Source: JBDNJM01 sp041687755
GTDB lineage: Bacteria; Planctomycetota; UBA1135; GCA-002686595
DNA: 52,181 bases
Direction of reading: 5' to 3'
Assembly: GCA_041687755.1 (NCBI GenBank)
Contig: JBDNJM010000002.1
Coordinates: 1 to 52,181 of the forward strand
A program made the translations under genes and the position numbers. Within the stretch, counting starts at the first letter, position 1, and every line of letters starts with the position of its first letter. The notes beneath the pieces are model-generated. The model was not told where the DNA came from, did not search any database, and was given only the letters and a program-made list of their open reading frames with translations. Below are positions 7,810 to 16,963 of this stretch, piece after piece.

Positions 7810-9677
7810 CGGGTACGGGCGGTCAGGGCGCCGAAGTAGGCGCCCTGCAGGACGGGGTCCTGGGAGCCTCGGGTCCGCGCCAGGCGATTGAATTCGGCAA
7901 TTCCACCGATCTCCCCGATGACGAAGCCGACTCGGCGGAGGTCCTCTGGGGTGATCCGCGGCGGCGGCGCGGCGAGTTCCTCGTGCAGCGCGATCAGCCC
8001 GCCGATATCGGCTAGGGCATGGGCCGCCAGCACGCCGCGCTCGAAGTTCGGGGCCCACACTGCGGCCCGCAGCAGCTGGGCCCCGAGCGGGTGCTGGCTC
8101 GCGATCAGGACGCTGGCGAGCGCCAGGTCGGCCTCCGGGGTCTCCGCCGGGAACAGCCGCGCGAGCAGCGTGAGGTCTTCTCCGCGCGGCGCGCGACCTA
8201 GCGCCCGGACGGCGCGCGATTCCAGCGGACCGGCCGTGCGACGCGCCAGGGCCGTGTGCACGACCTCGCGCGAGGCCCGGCGGCCGGCCTCGAGCAGCGC
8301 GCAGGCCGCCCGCAGCTGCATGTCCGGATCGAGCGCCTCGTAGTTGCGCTCAAGCAAATCCATCGAGCGCGGGTCGCTCGCGTGGTCGCACAGCTCGAGG
8401 GTCACCAGATTACGCAATTTATCCTCGGGGTCCGCTAGGATCGAATCGAGGTCGAAGGCTGTGCTCGTGTCGCCTAGCTCCAGCCGCCCCACGAGCGCGG
8501 CGACGCGCACAAACGGGCTGCTGTCGGTCTCGGCGCGCTCCAGCTCCGCAACCCACTGGGGGTCGCTCGACTGCCCCAGAGCCCGGATGCTGTTCAGGCG
8601 GGCCTTGGGCTCGCTGTCCCGCAGCTGCGGCTCAAGAATCTCGTAGCCCCCCTCGAGGCCTGCCTCCAGCAGCAGGGCAGCGGCCCGCAGGGGCTGGCCC
8701 GAGCGGATTTGGGCCTGCTCAAGCAGGGCGGCCAGCTCAGGCCCCACGCCCTCCGCCTCCATCGCGCCCAGCAGGGCATCCCATTGGTCGTCGTCGGCGG
8801 GCAGCCAGAGGCCGTTCTCGACGAGTTGGTCCAGCTCCGTCGCCAGGCCGGCAAACGCCGCGGCGATTACCGGCGCGGACGGCCGCTCCAGCAGGATAGA
8901 CAGCAGGTGATCGGCGCTCGCGCCCAGCCGGGACGCCCCCGCCCGGGGCAGCACCAGCGCGTCCAGGAACTCTGGGTCCTGGGCCAGGGCGTCGATGCGA
9001 GTCAGGCGAAAGCTGCGGCCATCCAGCAGCCCGAAGCGCTTGGCCGCCTCGTAGCGCAGCGTCATGTAGAGCTCGCCCACTGCGTCGCGCGGCGCGGCCA
9101 CCGGATCGTCGAGGTACTCGGCGATCTGCTTGGCCGTCTGCATGTCGAGCCGGTCGCTCGCCGACCCGCCGCGCCGCACGAGGGCAAAGGCGGCCGCCTT
9201 GCCCAACAGCTCCCCGCCCGAGTCGAGCGCCTGGTAGATCGGGCCGAGCGGCGCGCGCTCCAGCTCTCCGAGCCCCAGCAGCACGGCGGCGCGTTCAACG
9301 TCCGCCCCGGTGCGCAGTCGTTCAAGCAACAGCGTCAGCTCGGACACCGCCCCACCGGCGCTAATCGCGTACAGCGCGATCGCGCGATCCTGGGGATCCG
9401 GCAGGTCCAGCTCCAGCTCGGCCACTGCCAGTCGCGAGGAGCCGCGCGTGAAGCTCGCCGCCTGGGCCCCGCGCAGGACCCTGAGCGGATCTTGAGGGTC
9501 TTCGCGCCAGCGACGCGGAAGCGAGGCTTCGATCACCTCCGCGTCCACCGACCCGAACGCGGCCGCAGTCGCGTGCGGCGCCACCGGAGCGGCGGCGGGA
9601 GCCGGCGCCAGAGCGGGGGTCCCGCAGCCGGCGAGTGCCAGCGCAGCCCCGAGGGTCGCTCGAAGGGCGTACGTCAC
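7806..9677 (-). CDS. HEAT-repeat lipoprotein
   Basis: 623 residues from a GTG at 9677 that overlaps the phosphomannomutase stop (GTGA). The signal peptide ends in the lipobox LALAGC (cleavage before Cys 18), followed by an Ala/Pro-rich linker, so it is predicted to be a periplasmic lipoprotein. The rest is alpha-helical repeats with HEAT-like spacing (LNSIRALGQSSDPQWVAEL, DPRSMDLLERNYEAL). Such solenoids are protein-binding scaffolds. There is no enzymatic motif. A second, unrelated HEAT-like protein with a signal peptide lies at 18013-19506, also at the end of an operon. Confidence 0.75.
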   Translation of the reverse strand: MTYALRATLGAALALAGCGTPALAPAPAAAPVAPHATAAAFGSVDAEVIEASLPRRWREDPQDPLRVLRGAQAASFTRGSSRLAVAELELDLPDPQDRAIALYAISAGGAVSELTLLLERLRTGADVERAAVLLGLGELERAPLGPIYQALDSGGELLGKAAAFALVRRGGSASDRLDMQTAKQIAEYLDDPVAAPRDAVGELYMTLRYEAAKRFGLLDGRSFRLTRIDALAQDPEFLDALVLPRAGASRLGASADHLLSILLERPSAPVIAAAFAGLATELDQLVENGLWLPADDDQWDALLGAMEAEGVGPELAALLEQAQIRSGQPLRAAALLLEAGLEGGYEILEPQLRDSEPKARLNSIRALGQSSDPQWVAELERAETDSSPFVRVAALVGRLELGDTSTAFDLDSILADPEDKLRNLVTLELCDHASDPRSMDLLERNYEALDPDMQLRAACALLEAGRRASREVVHTALARRTAGPLESRAVRALGRAPRGEDLTLLARLFPAETPEADLALASVLIASQHPLGAQLLRAAVWAPNFERGVLAAHALADIGGLIALHEELAAPPPRITPEDLRRVGFVIGEIGGIAEFNRLARTRGSQDPVLQGAYFGALTARTR

Positions 9678-11032
9678 TCAGGCGTCCCCAGCAGGCCGAC
9701 CAGCTCCGCGCGCTTCTCGTCGCGCAGCTCCGCCGTGCAGGCCTCCAGGTTGAGGCGCAGCAGCGGCTCCGTGTTCGAGAGCCGCACGTTGAACCACCAC
9801 CAGGAGGGATCGCCCAGCTCCCCGTACTCAACGGTGATGCCGTCCAACTCGTCCTGACGCCCGTCGGCGTACTTTGCCTTCAGGTCAGCGATGGCAGCAG
9901 CCTTGTCCGGAACCTCAAAGTTGATCTCGCCGGTCGAGTGGTAGCGCCGCAGGTCCTCGACGAGCGCGGAGAGCGGCTTGTCGCGGTTCTCCGGCGCGTC
10001 GAGCACGTTCAGCGCCGTCATCATCGCGATGACGCCCGAGTCGGTCGTGAAGTTGTCCGCGAAGTAGAAGTGCCCGGAGAGCTCGCCCCCGAACAGCGCG
10101 CCCTGCTGGCGCATCGTCGCCTTGATGAACGAGTGTCCAACGCGGTCGCGGATCGGCCGGCCGCCGGCCTTAGCGATCTCCTCCTTAACGACCCATGAGG
10201 AGCGCAGGTCGTAGACGACCGGGTGTGCCCCGCGCGTCTTCAGGATGGAGCGCGCCATCAGCGCGGTCATGAGGTCCGCGGACACCGTGCGGCCCTTCTC
10301 GTCCACGAAGCAGCAGCGATCGGCATCGCCGTCGTAGGCCACCCCGACGCGCGCGCCCTTCTCGACGACCAGTTTCTGCACCCAGGCCAGGTTCTCCTCC
10401 TTCAGGGGGTTGGCCTCATGCACCGGGAAGGAGCCGTCCGGCTCCATCAGGATGGCGTAGGACGTGATCTTCGGCGTGCGGGCGAGGATCGCAGGCAGGG
10501 TGTGGCCCGCGATGCCATTGCCCGCGTCGATGGCCACCGCAACGTCGGTCTCCAGGTCTGAGAACTTGGCGACGTGGTCGGCGTAGGCTTCGAGCAGGTC
10601 CACGGTCTCTTCACCGCCGCGTTCGGCAGCGACCGTGGGGTACGGCTCGGAGCACATGCGCTCCACGTCGAGGATGCCGTTGGCCGCGGAGATCGGCGTC
10701 GCGCCCTTGCCGCAGAGCTTCATGCCGTTGTAGCCGGCCGAGTTGTGGCTCGCGGTGACGCACAGGCCGCCGTCGCAGTCCTGGGTGGCGATCCCGAAGT
10801 ACGTCATCGGCGTCGACGCCAGGCCCATGCGAATCACCGTGCAGCCGGCGTCGCGCATGCCCTCTGAGACCGCGTCGGCGACGGCCGGCGAGTGGCTGCG
10901 CATGTCTTGCCCGACCACGAGCCGCTTGGCGTCCAGCAGTCGCACGAACGCGTTGCCAATCTTGCGCGCCGTCTCGACGTCGAGTTCGGAAGGAAAGAGG
11001 CCGCGAATGTCGTAGGCCTTAAAGATGCCCAT
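9674..11032 (-). CDS. manB: Phosphomannomutase/phosphoglucomutase
   Basis: 452 residues. All four alpha-D-phosphohexomutase signatures are present in order: GLCVTASHNSAGYNG (phosphoserine loop), DGDADRCCF (Mg loop), GGELSGHFYF (sugar specificity) and LSNTEPLLRLN (phosphate binding). It interconverts mannose-6-P or glucose-6-P with the 1-phosphates. GELSGH is the specificity loop of dual PMM/PGM enzymes of the AlgC type. It feeds sugar-nucleotide synthesis, which fits its place upstream of a polysaccharide exporter in the same transcription direction. The first codon is an ATG with the expected FKAYDIRG right after it. Confidence 0.95.
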   Translation of the reverse strand: MGIFKAYDIRGLFPSELDVETARKIGNAFVRLLDAKRLVVGQDMRSHSPAVADAVSEGMRDAGCTVIRMGLASTPMTYFGIATQDCDGGLCVTASHNSAGYNGMKLCGKGATPISAANGILDVERMCSEPYPTVAAERGGEETVDLLEAYADHVAKFSDLETDVAVAIDAGNGIAGHTLPAILARTPKITSYAILMEPDGSFPVHEANPLKEENLAWVQKLVVEKGARVGVAYDGDADRCCFVDEKGRTVSADLMTALMARSILKTRGAHPVVYDLRSSWVVKEEIAKAGGRPIRDRVGHSFIKATMRQQGALFGGELSGHFYFADNFTTDSGVIAMMTALNVLDAPENRDKPLSALVEDLRRYHSTGEINFEVPDKAAAIADLKAKYADGRQDELDGITVEYGELGDPSWWWFNVRLSNTEPLLRLNLEACTAELRDEKRAELVGLLGTPE

Positions 11033-11120
11033 GGGTCGTCGGGGGTCAGCAGAAGGGGGTCGTCGGGAGAACTCGGTCGCCGTGAGGCGCTGATGGAAAA
11101 TGCTGTGGGGAATTGCGCCC

Positions 11121-12179
11121 TCAGGCGCTCAGCACGCGCTGCATGGCGGCGACAGCCAGTTCGACATCGGCCAGGCCGACGTCGAGGTGCGTCACGAAGC
11201 GCAGCGTGGTCCGTGAGAGTGCCATGACGGCGACGCCCTCCGGACCCAGGCGCGTGGCGATCTGAGCGGCGGTGGGAAAATCCGGGCGCTCGGCGGGCGG
11301 GACGACGTGGACCATCACGATGTTGGTCTCGGAATCCTCCGGCGGGCAGTGCAGGCCCTCCAGAACATTGAAACCCCTAGCGAGGGCCTGGGCGACTTCG
11401 TGATCCTGGGCCAGCCGCTCCACGTTTTGCTCCAGCGCCATCAGGCCAGCGGCGGCCAGGATGCCGCTCTGGCGCATCCAGCCGCCCAGGCGCTTGCGCA
11501 CGTGCCGGCCGCGCTCGGCAAAGTCGGCCGAGCCAGCGATCACGGAGCCGACCGGGGCCCCGAGGCCCTTCGAGAGGCACAGAGAGACCGAATCGACGCC
11601 TTCGGTCCAGCGCTTCGCTGCGATCCCGGAGGCCGCGACGGCGTTGGCCAAGCGCGCCCCGTCCAGATGCACCGGCACTCCCGCTTCGCGGGCGATGCGA
11701 GCCGGGCCGTCGATGGCCTCCAGAGGCAGGACGCTGCCGCCCCCGCCCATGTTGGTTTGCTCCAGGCACAGCAGGCCCGTCCGCGCACAGTGGATGAAGT
11801 CCGGGCGCAGGGCGCCTCGAATCTGGTCGTCCGTCATCACGCCGCGCTCGGCCTGCAGCGTGAGGGATTGGACGCCGTGGTTGGCACCGGCAGCGCCGCC
11901 CTCCCAGCGCAGTATGTGGCTCTCGGATTCCGCGATGATCTCGTCGCCCGGTCGGGTCCAGACGCCGAGCGCCACCTGGTTGGCCATCGTGCCCGAGGGC
12001 ACGAACAGCGCGGCCTCCATGCCCAACCACTCGGCGGCGAAGGCCTCAAGGTGCCGGACGGTCGGGTCCCCGTCCAGCACGTCGTCGCCGACCTCTGCGG
12101 ACGCCATGGCGGCGCGCATGGCCTCGGACGGCCGGGTGACCGTATCGCTGCGAAAATCCGCCGTGCGAGCAGGCGACAT
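11121..12179 (-). CDS. ltaE: Low-specificity L-threonine aldolase
   Basis: 352 residues, ATG at 12179 overlapping the aminotransferase stop (TGATG). PLP fold type I aldolase: DFRSDTVTRPSEAMR at the N-terminus, FVPSGTMANQVAL, HLDGARLANA and the Schiff-base lysine in SLCLSKGLGAPVGS. It cleaves L-threonine/allo-threonine to glycine and acetaldehyde. It is coupled to a class I aminotransferase, so the pair may act on linked amino acids. The operon ends 88 bases before the phosphomannomutase start. Confidence 0.93.
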   Translation of the reverse strand: MSPARTADFRSDTVTRPSEAMRAAMASAEVGDDVLDGDPTVRHLEAFAAEWLGMEAALFVPSGTMANQVALGVWTRPGDEIIAESESHILRWEGGAAGANHGVQSLTLQAERGVMTDDQIRGALRPDFIHCARTGLLCLEQTNMGGGGSVLPLEAIDGPARIAREAGVPVHLDGARLANAVAASGIAAKRWTEGVDSVSLCLSKGLGAPVGSVIAGSADFAERGRHVRKRLGGWMRQSGILAAAGLMALEQNVERLAQDHEVAQALARGFNVLEGLHCPPEDSETNIVMVHVVPPAERPDFPTAAQIATRLGPEGVAVMALSRTTLRFVTHLDVGLADVELAVAAMQRVLSA

Positions 12180-13348
12180 CAGGCCGGCTGGAGCGCCTTG
12201 GCGACGCGCTCAAGGGCCTCGGTGATCTGCTCGGCGGAGGCGGCGTACGAGAAACGTACGTAGCCTTCGCCCATGTGCCCGAAGCTCGTGCCTGCGATGA
12301 TCGCGACCCCCGCCTCCTGCAGCAGGAGTTCCTGCATGTCCTTGGCCTTCATGCCCGTGCCCGTGATGTTCGGGAAGGCGTAGAACGCGCCCTTGGGCAG
12401 GATGCAGGAGAACCCGGGGATCTCGTTGAGGCCCTTCACGATCAGCTTCCGGCGCTCGTCGAAGGCCTTCATCATCATGTCCACGGCGTCCTGGGGCCCG
12501 CGCAGGGCCTCGATTCCGGCCACCTGCACCGGCGCCGAGGGGCACGAGTTCGAGTTGATCTGCAGGCGCTCGGCGTCAGCGATGATCGACTTCGGCCACA
12601 GCCCCCAGCCCAGGCGCCAACCGGTCATGGAGAACGTCTTGCTCCAGCCGTCGAGCACGATCAGGCGGTCGCGCAGGTTCGGGAACTCGAGCAGGCTCGC
12701 GTGCGGTTCGCCGTCGTAGGTCATGCGGCTGTAGATCTCGTCGGACAGCACCGCGACGTGCGGGTGCTTATCGAGCCCCGCCGCGAGCTTCGCCAGCTCT
12801 GCGCGCGGCACGATGCCGCCGGTCGGGTTCGCCGGCGTGTTGACGATCAGCAGCCGCGTCTTGGGCGTGATCTGGGCCAGCACGGTGTCGGCGTCGAAGC
12901 TGAAGCCCTTGTCCTCGCGCAGCTCAATCGGGACCGGCGTGGCGCCCGAGAAGCGGATCATCGATTCGTAAATGGGGAACCCGGGGTTCGGGTACAGGAT
13001 CTCCGCGCCCGGCTCGCCAAACATGAGCATCGCGAAGAACATCGTCGGCTTGCCGCCCGGCACGATCATCACGCACTCGGGATCAATCGTCTCGCCGCGG
13101 TAGCGCTGGACGTCCTCGGCCACGGCCTGGCGCAGGTCCGGCAGGCCCTTGGCCGGGGTGTAGAAGTGGTACCCGTCCCGCAGCGCCTTGACGCCCGCCT
13201 CGACGATGTTCTCCGGCGTCTGGAAGTCCGGGGCACCGATGCCCAGGTTGATCACGTCCTTGCCGGTGGCCTGGAGGGCCTTGGCTCGGGCGAGGACCTC
13301 GAATGCGGACTCGGTCCCGAGCTGGGACATGCGCTGGCTGAACTGCAT
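12179..13348 (-). CDS. Class I/II PLP aminotransferase (aspartate/LL-DAP type)
   Basis: 389 residues from the ATG at 13348 (MQFSQRMSQLG). The frame is open farther upstream but that part is proline/arginine-rich noise. Aminotransferase class I motifs: NLGIGAPDFQTP, NTPANPTGG, VLSDEIYSRMTYDG and the PLP lysine in DGWSKTFSMTGWRLGWG, with the carboxylate-binding Arg in YVRFSYA. It probably transfers amino groups between aspartate or a hydrophobic amino acid and 2-oxoglutarate; the substrate cannot be fixed from sequence. It is the first gene of a two-gene operon with threonine aldolase and is divergent from the ABC importer operon. Confidence 0.9.
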   Translation of the reverse strand: MQFSQRMSQLGTESAFEVLARAKALQATGKDVINLGIGAPDFQTPENIVEAGVKALRDGYHFYTPAKGLPDLRQAVAEDVQRYRGETIDPECVMIVPGGKPTMFFAMLMFGEPGAEILYPNPGFPIYESMIRFSGATPVPIELREDKGFSFDADTVLAQITPKTRLLIVNTPANPTGGIVPRAELAKLAAGLDKHPHVAVLSDEIYSRMTYDGEPHASLLEFPNLRDRLIVLDGWSKTFSMTGWRLGWGLWPKSIIADAERLQINSNSCPSAPVQVAGIEALRGPQDAVDMMMKAFDERRKLIVKGLNEIPGFSCILPKGAFYAFPNITGTGMKAKDMQELLLQEAGVAIIAGTSFGHMGEGYVRFSYAASAEQITEALERVAKALQPA

Positions 13349-13653
13349 GGGCTGACTGGAGGGAGAGGTGAGCGGGAGGCTGCGGAGGGGCCCGGCCTCG
13401 GGCGGAGGCCGGGATTCGGATTCGGTCCGGGGACGGTTGGGGTCCCATGGAGAGCCGACCCGGCCGGAACCGAAGCCTTGAGAATAGCGATCGGGCCCCC
13501 TATCGCGTGTGCCTTGGTCGGCCCCGAGCGCTATTTTCATACCTCGGTCGGCACGTTCTTTGCCTGACCCCTGGCGTCGCTGCCGGTCGCGGACTCCGCT
13601 CAGCCTCCGCAGCGACGTGTCGAGACCTCGGCGCACCGTTGACCCAATTCACC
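13349..13653. other. Divergent intergenic region
   Basis: About 305 bases between the aminotransferase (-) and the ABC importer operon (+). It should hold both promoters. The least GC-rich part is around 13530-13540 (CTATTTTCATAC). I see no convincing operator, riboswitch or small gene. Confidence 0.4.
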
Positions 13654-14697
13654 ATGATTCTCGCATCCCTCCGTCTCTCGGCCTGCCTGAGCCCCCTGCT
13701 GGGCCTGATGCTTGCCGCCTGCGCCCAGGACCCCGACCTGATCATTTACACCTCGGTGGATCAGGTCCACTCGGAGAGCCTGCTGGAGCGTTTCGAGGAG
13801 GAAACAGGACTGACCGTGCGGGTCGAGTTCGACACCGAGGCCACGAAGACCGTCGGGCTCGTCGAGCGCCTGCGGGCCGAGTCCGCAGCGCCGCGCTGCG
13901 ACGTGTTCTGGAACAACGAGATCGCCAATACGATCGCTCTCGCCGAAGAGGGCCTGCTAGCGACCTACGACTCGCCCTCCGCCGCCGAGATCCCCGCGAG
14001 CTTCCGCGACCGGGAGCGCCGCTGGACGGGCTTCGCCGCTCGCGCGCGGATCATGATTGAAAACTTAAACGAGGTGCCCGAAGACTCGCGCCCTTCCGGC
14101 TTCATGGATCTGTTCGACACCGAGCGTCACCCGAACGCGGCCATCGCGCGGCCGCTGGAGGGCACGACCCTCACCCACTTCGCCGTGCTCGGCACGCTGC
14201 TTGGCGAAGACGAGCTGTACGCGCTGGCCGAGCGCATTATGGAACAGAACCGGGCCGGCAAGCTGGCCATGCCCGGCGGCAACGGCCCGCTGGCCAAGGG
14301 CGTCGCGAGCGGCGCCACCGCCTGGGGCTTTACCGACACCGACGACTTCAACGTGATGCTCGCCAACGGGCATCCGGTGCGCATGGGCCTGCCGGACCAG
14401 GGCAACGGCGACGGGCAGGGCGACGGGCTGATCCTGATTCCCAACACCGTGATGATCCTGAAGGACGCCCCGCGCCGGGCAGCCGCGGAGCAGTTCGTCG
14501 ACTGGCTGCTGTCCAAGGAGGTCGAAGCCCTGATCGCTGAGTCCGACTCGGCCAACATCCCTGTGCGTCCCGACGTGCCGCGCCCCGACGGCGTGCTGTC
14601 GCTTGAGGGCGTGCGCCTGATGCCGATCGACTGGAACGACGTCGGCCGCCGCCTGCCCGCCATTCAAGAGCGTCTCAAGGAGATCGTGCTCAGGTGA
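13654..14697 (+). CDS. Iron(III)-type ABC importer substrate-binding lipoprotein
   Basis: 347 residues from the ATG at 13654. The signal peptide ends in lipobox LMLAAC, so it is a membrane-anchored binding protein. The mature part starts DPDLIIYTSVDQVHSESLLERF, the classical start of FbpA/AfuA-type periplasmic iron-binding proteins, and has VFWNNEIANTI and a hinge around GFTDTDDFN. Close relatives carry ferric iron, but the same fold also carries thiamine or phosphonates, and I cannot place the iron-ligating tyrosine pair. Its stop overlaps the permease start (GTGA). Confidence 0.85.
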   Translation: MILASLRLSACLSPLLGLMLAACAQDPDLIIYTSVDQVHSESLLERFEEETGLTVRVEFDTEATKTVGLVERLRAESAAPRCDVFWNNEIANTIALAEEGLLATYDSPSAAEIPASFRDRERRWTGFAARARIMIENLNEVPEDSRPSGFMDLFDTERHPNAAIARPLEGTTLTHFAVLGTLLGEDELYALAERIMEQNRAGKLAMPGGNGPLAKGVASGATAWGFTDTDDFNVMLANGHPVRMGLPDQGNGDGQGDGLILIPNTVMILKDAPRRAAAEQFVDWLLSKEVEALIAESDSANIPVRPDVPRPDGVLSLEGVRLMPIDWNDVGRRLPAIQERLKEIVLR

Positions 14698-16235
14698 GCC
14701 GGCCCCTGCTGATCCTCGCCCTCGGGGTGTTCGCTGTGCTCTGCCTGGGGCCGCTTGGAATCATGCTGCCGCGTGTCACCCCCGCCGACTTGGCGAGCTT
14801 GGGCGATTCGCGCACGTGGAACCTGCTCGGTCGCACGATCGGCCTAGGCGCCGGGGTCAGCGCGATCGCGCTGCTGCTCGGACTCCCGTTCGCGTTCTTC
14901 GTAACGCGCACCGACGTGCCCGGCGCGGGCCTGCTACGCCTGCTTGGCGTCATCCCGCTGTTCATGCCGGCGCTCCTGATGGCGATGACCTGGACCGTCT
15001 TCGTCGACTGGCGCGGGGCCCCCGGCACAATCTGGATCCTGGGGCTGTCCTACTTCCCGTTGGTCGCGGTGTTCGCCGGTCGCGCGTTCGAGCGCATCGA
15101 TGGGCGTCTCGAAGACGCGGCGCTGCTCGCGGGCGGTCGGTGGGCGCAGCTGCGCAGCGGCCTGCCGCTGGTCTATCCCGCCGCGCTAGCGGGCGCGGCC
15201 CTGGCGTTCACGTTCGCGGTGAACGACTTCGCCGTCCCCGATTACGTCTCGTCCGTCGGCCCGAAGTTCAACGTGTACGCCGACGAGATCTTCGCCAACT
15301 GGAACAACTGGAAGCGGCCCGGGCTGGCGGTCGTAACGGCCCTCCCGCTGATCGCGCTGACGGTTTGCACGCTGCTGCCGGTACTGCGTCTGCGCCGCCG
15401 GGGCGCCCTCGCCAGCATCGCCAGCGGCTTTCGCGACCCCGAGACCCTGAAGCTCGGCGTCTGGCGCTTCCCTGCGATCGTCTTCTGCCTCGCGGTCCTG
15501 AGCGCCTCGGTGTTCCTGCCTCTAGGGCGTCTGTTCTACGAGGCCTGGGGCGCCGCCGACGGCACTCTCGACACCTTGCGCGGGGCCTTCGCCTCCGCCT
15601 TTGATCTCGCCCGCGACGACCTCGCGCGCAGTCTGCGCTTCGCGACGATCGCGGCCACCGCGGCGACCTTTTTGGGCCTCGTGCTCGGCCATGCTATCGA
15701 GCGTGTACGTCGTCGCCGACTGGGCACCGTGCTCGAGATTGCGGCCCTGCTGCCGATTGCCGCCCCCGCCACCCTGTTCGGCATCGGCGCCATCGTGATG
15801 TGGTCGCGGCCCGGTCTCAGCGGCATCTACGCCAGCGAGGCCATGCCGGTGATCCTGTTCACCGGACGCCTGGCCGCCTTTGCGGTACTGATCCTGTCTG
15901 GGGCCGTAGCGTCCCTGGACGTGCGCCTCGAAGAGAGCGCCGCGCTCGCGGGCGCCGGCCCCATCAAGCGCCTGTTCCAGATCGTCGCTCCGCCCCTGGT
16001 GGGCGCCCTCGCCGCCAGCTGGACGCTCGTGTTCGCGTTCGCCCTGCGCGAACTCGACGCAGGCATCCTCGTGCCCGAGGCCAACCGCACGGCGATCATC
16101 CGCGTCTTTAATGGCGTGCACTTCGGTCGCGACGAGTACGTCGCAGCCCTGTCGCTCCTGCTGGTCTTCGCCAGCCTGTTGCCGGCCCTGTTCTGGATCT
16201 GCTTCTCCCGCAAACGCCTCGAGGTGCTGCCGTGA
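14694..16235 (+). CDS. Iron(III)-type ABC importer permease, fused double form
   Basis: 513 residues, GTG at 14694. Two tandem permease halves with about 12 spans, the FbpB/ThiP arrangement. Each half has the cytoplasmic coupling loop: LEDAALLAGGRWAQL in the first and LEESAALAGAGPIKRLFQI in the second (EAA loop, A-x-x-x-G). It forms the inner-membrane channel for the ligand delivered by the preceding lipoprotein. It is coupled on both sides by GTGA overlaps, so strict stoichiometry with the binding protein and ATPase is likely. Confidence 0.9.
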   Translation: MSRPLLILALGVFAVLCLGPLGIMLPRVTPADLASLGDSRTWNLLGRTIGLGAGVSAIALLLGLPFAFFVTRTDVPGAGLLRLLGVIPLFMPALLMAMTWTVFVDWRGAPGTIWILGLSYFPLVAVFAGRAFERIDGRLEDAALLAGGRWAQLRSGLPLVYPAALAGAALAFTFAVNDFAVPDYVSSVGPKFNVYADEIFANWNNWKRPGLAVVTALPLIALTVCTLLPVLRLRRRGALASIASGFRDPETLKLGVWRFPAIVFCLAVLSASVFLPLGRLFYEAWGAADGTLDTLRGAFASAFDLARDDLARSLRFATIAATAATFLGLVLGHAIERVRRRRLGTVLEIAALLPIAAPATLFGIGAIVMWSRPGLSGIYASEAMPVILFTGRLAAFAVLILSGAVASLDVRLEESAALAGAGPIKRLFQIVAPPLVGALAASWTLVFAFALRELDAGILVPEANRTAIIRVFNGVHFGRDEYVAALSLLLVFASLLPALFWICFSRKRLEVLP

Positions 16236-16951
16236 CCAACTCCACTCCCGTCCTGCGTATCGAAGGCGCGGCTCTCGCCTTCGGCTCGCAGCCGCTGTTT
16301 ACAGGCCTCAACCTCGAGCTGGCGCCCGCCGAGCACCTGCTGATGGTCGGTCGCTCCGGCTGCGGCAAGACCAGCCTGCTACGCGCCATCGCGGGGCTGC
16401 AGCGGCTCGACGCCGGCCGAATATCCCTGCACGGCAGCCTCGCCACCGACGCCGGCACGCTCGCGATCTCTCCGGAGCGGCGCGGCATCGGCTATCTGTT
16501 CCAGGGTGGCGCACTTTGGCCGCACCTCACCGTGGAGGGCACCCTGCGCTTCTGCCTGAAGTGCGGCCGCGTGCCGCGGAAGGAGCACCAGGGTCGCATC
16601 GCTGAGCTGCTCGAATGGGTCGAGCTGTCCGGCTTCGAGAAGCGCCGCCCCGGCTCCCTCTCCGGCGGCGAGGCCCAGCGGGTCGGCCTGGCTCGGGCTC
16701 TCTGCATGCGCCCCAAGCTGATGCTGCTGGACGAGCCCCTCGGGCCGCTCGACGCTGAGCTGCGCTACTCCCTGCTCGACCGCCTGGAAAGCCTGCGCGA
16801 CCAGCTCGGCTTCGCCACCCTGCACGTGACCCACGACCCGCGCGAGGCCGCGCGAATCGCCCACCGTGCCCTACGCTTGGAGGGCGGCGTCCTGCAGCCG
16901 CTCGACCTCGAAGGCTCCGAACTCAGCCCCCTCCAGCCCGCTATCCGCTAG
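16232..16951 (+). CDS. Iron(III)-type ABC importer ATPase
   Basis: 239 residues, GTG at 16232 overlapping the permease stop. ABC ATPase with Walker A GRSGCGKTS, signature LSGGEAQRVGLARAL, Walker B LMLLDEPLGPLD and the switch in HVTHD. The protein ends soon after the nucleotide-binding domain; the FbpC-type regulatory C-terminal domain is missing, so it is the short form. It energises the two-gene importer encoded just upstream. Confidence 0.92.
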   Translation: MTNSTPVLRIEGAALAFGSQPLFTGLNLELAPAEHLLMVGRSGCGKTSLLRAIAGLQRLDAGRISLHGSLATDAGTLAISPERRGIGYLFQGGALWPHLTVEGTLRFCLKCGRVPRKEHQGRIAELLEWVELSGFEKRRPGSLSGGEAQRVGLARALCMRPKLMLLDEPLGPLDAELRYSLLDRLESLRDQLGFATLHVTHDPREAARIAHRALRLEGGVLQPLDLEGSELSPLQPAIR

Positions 16952-16963
16952 CCGACCCCGACC

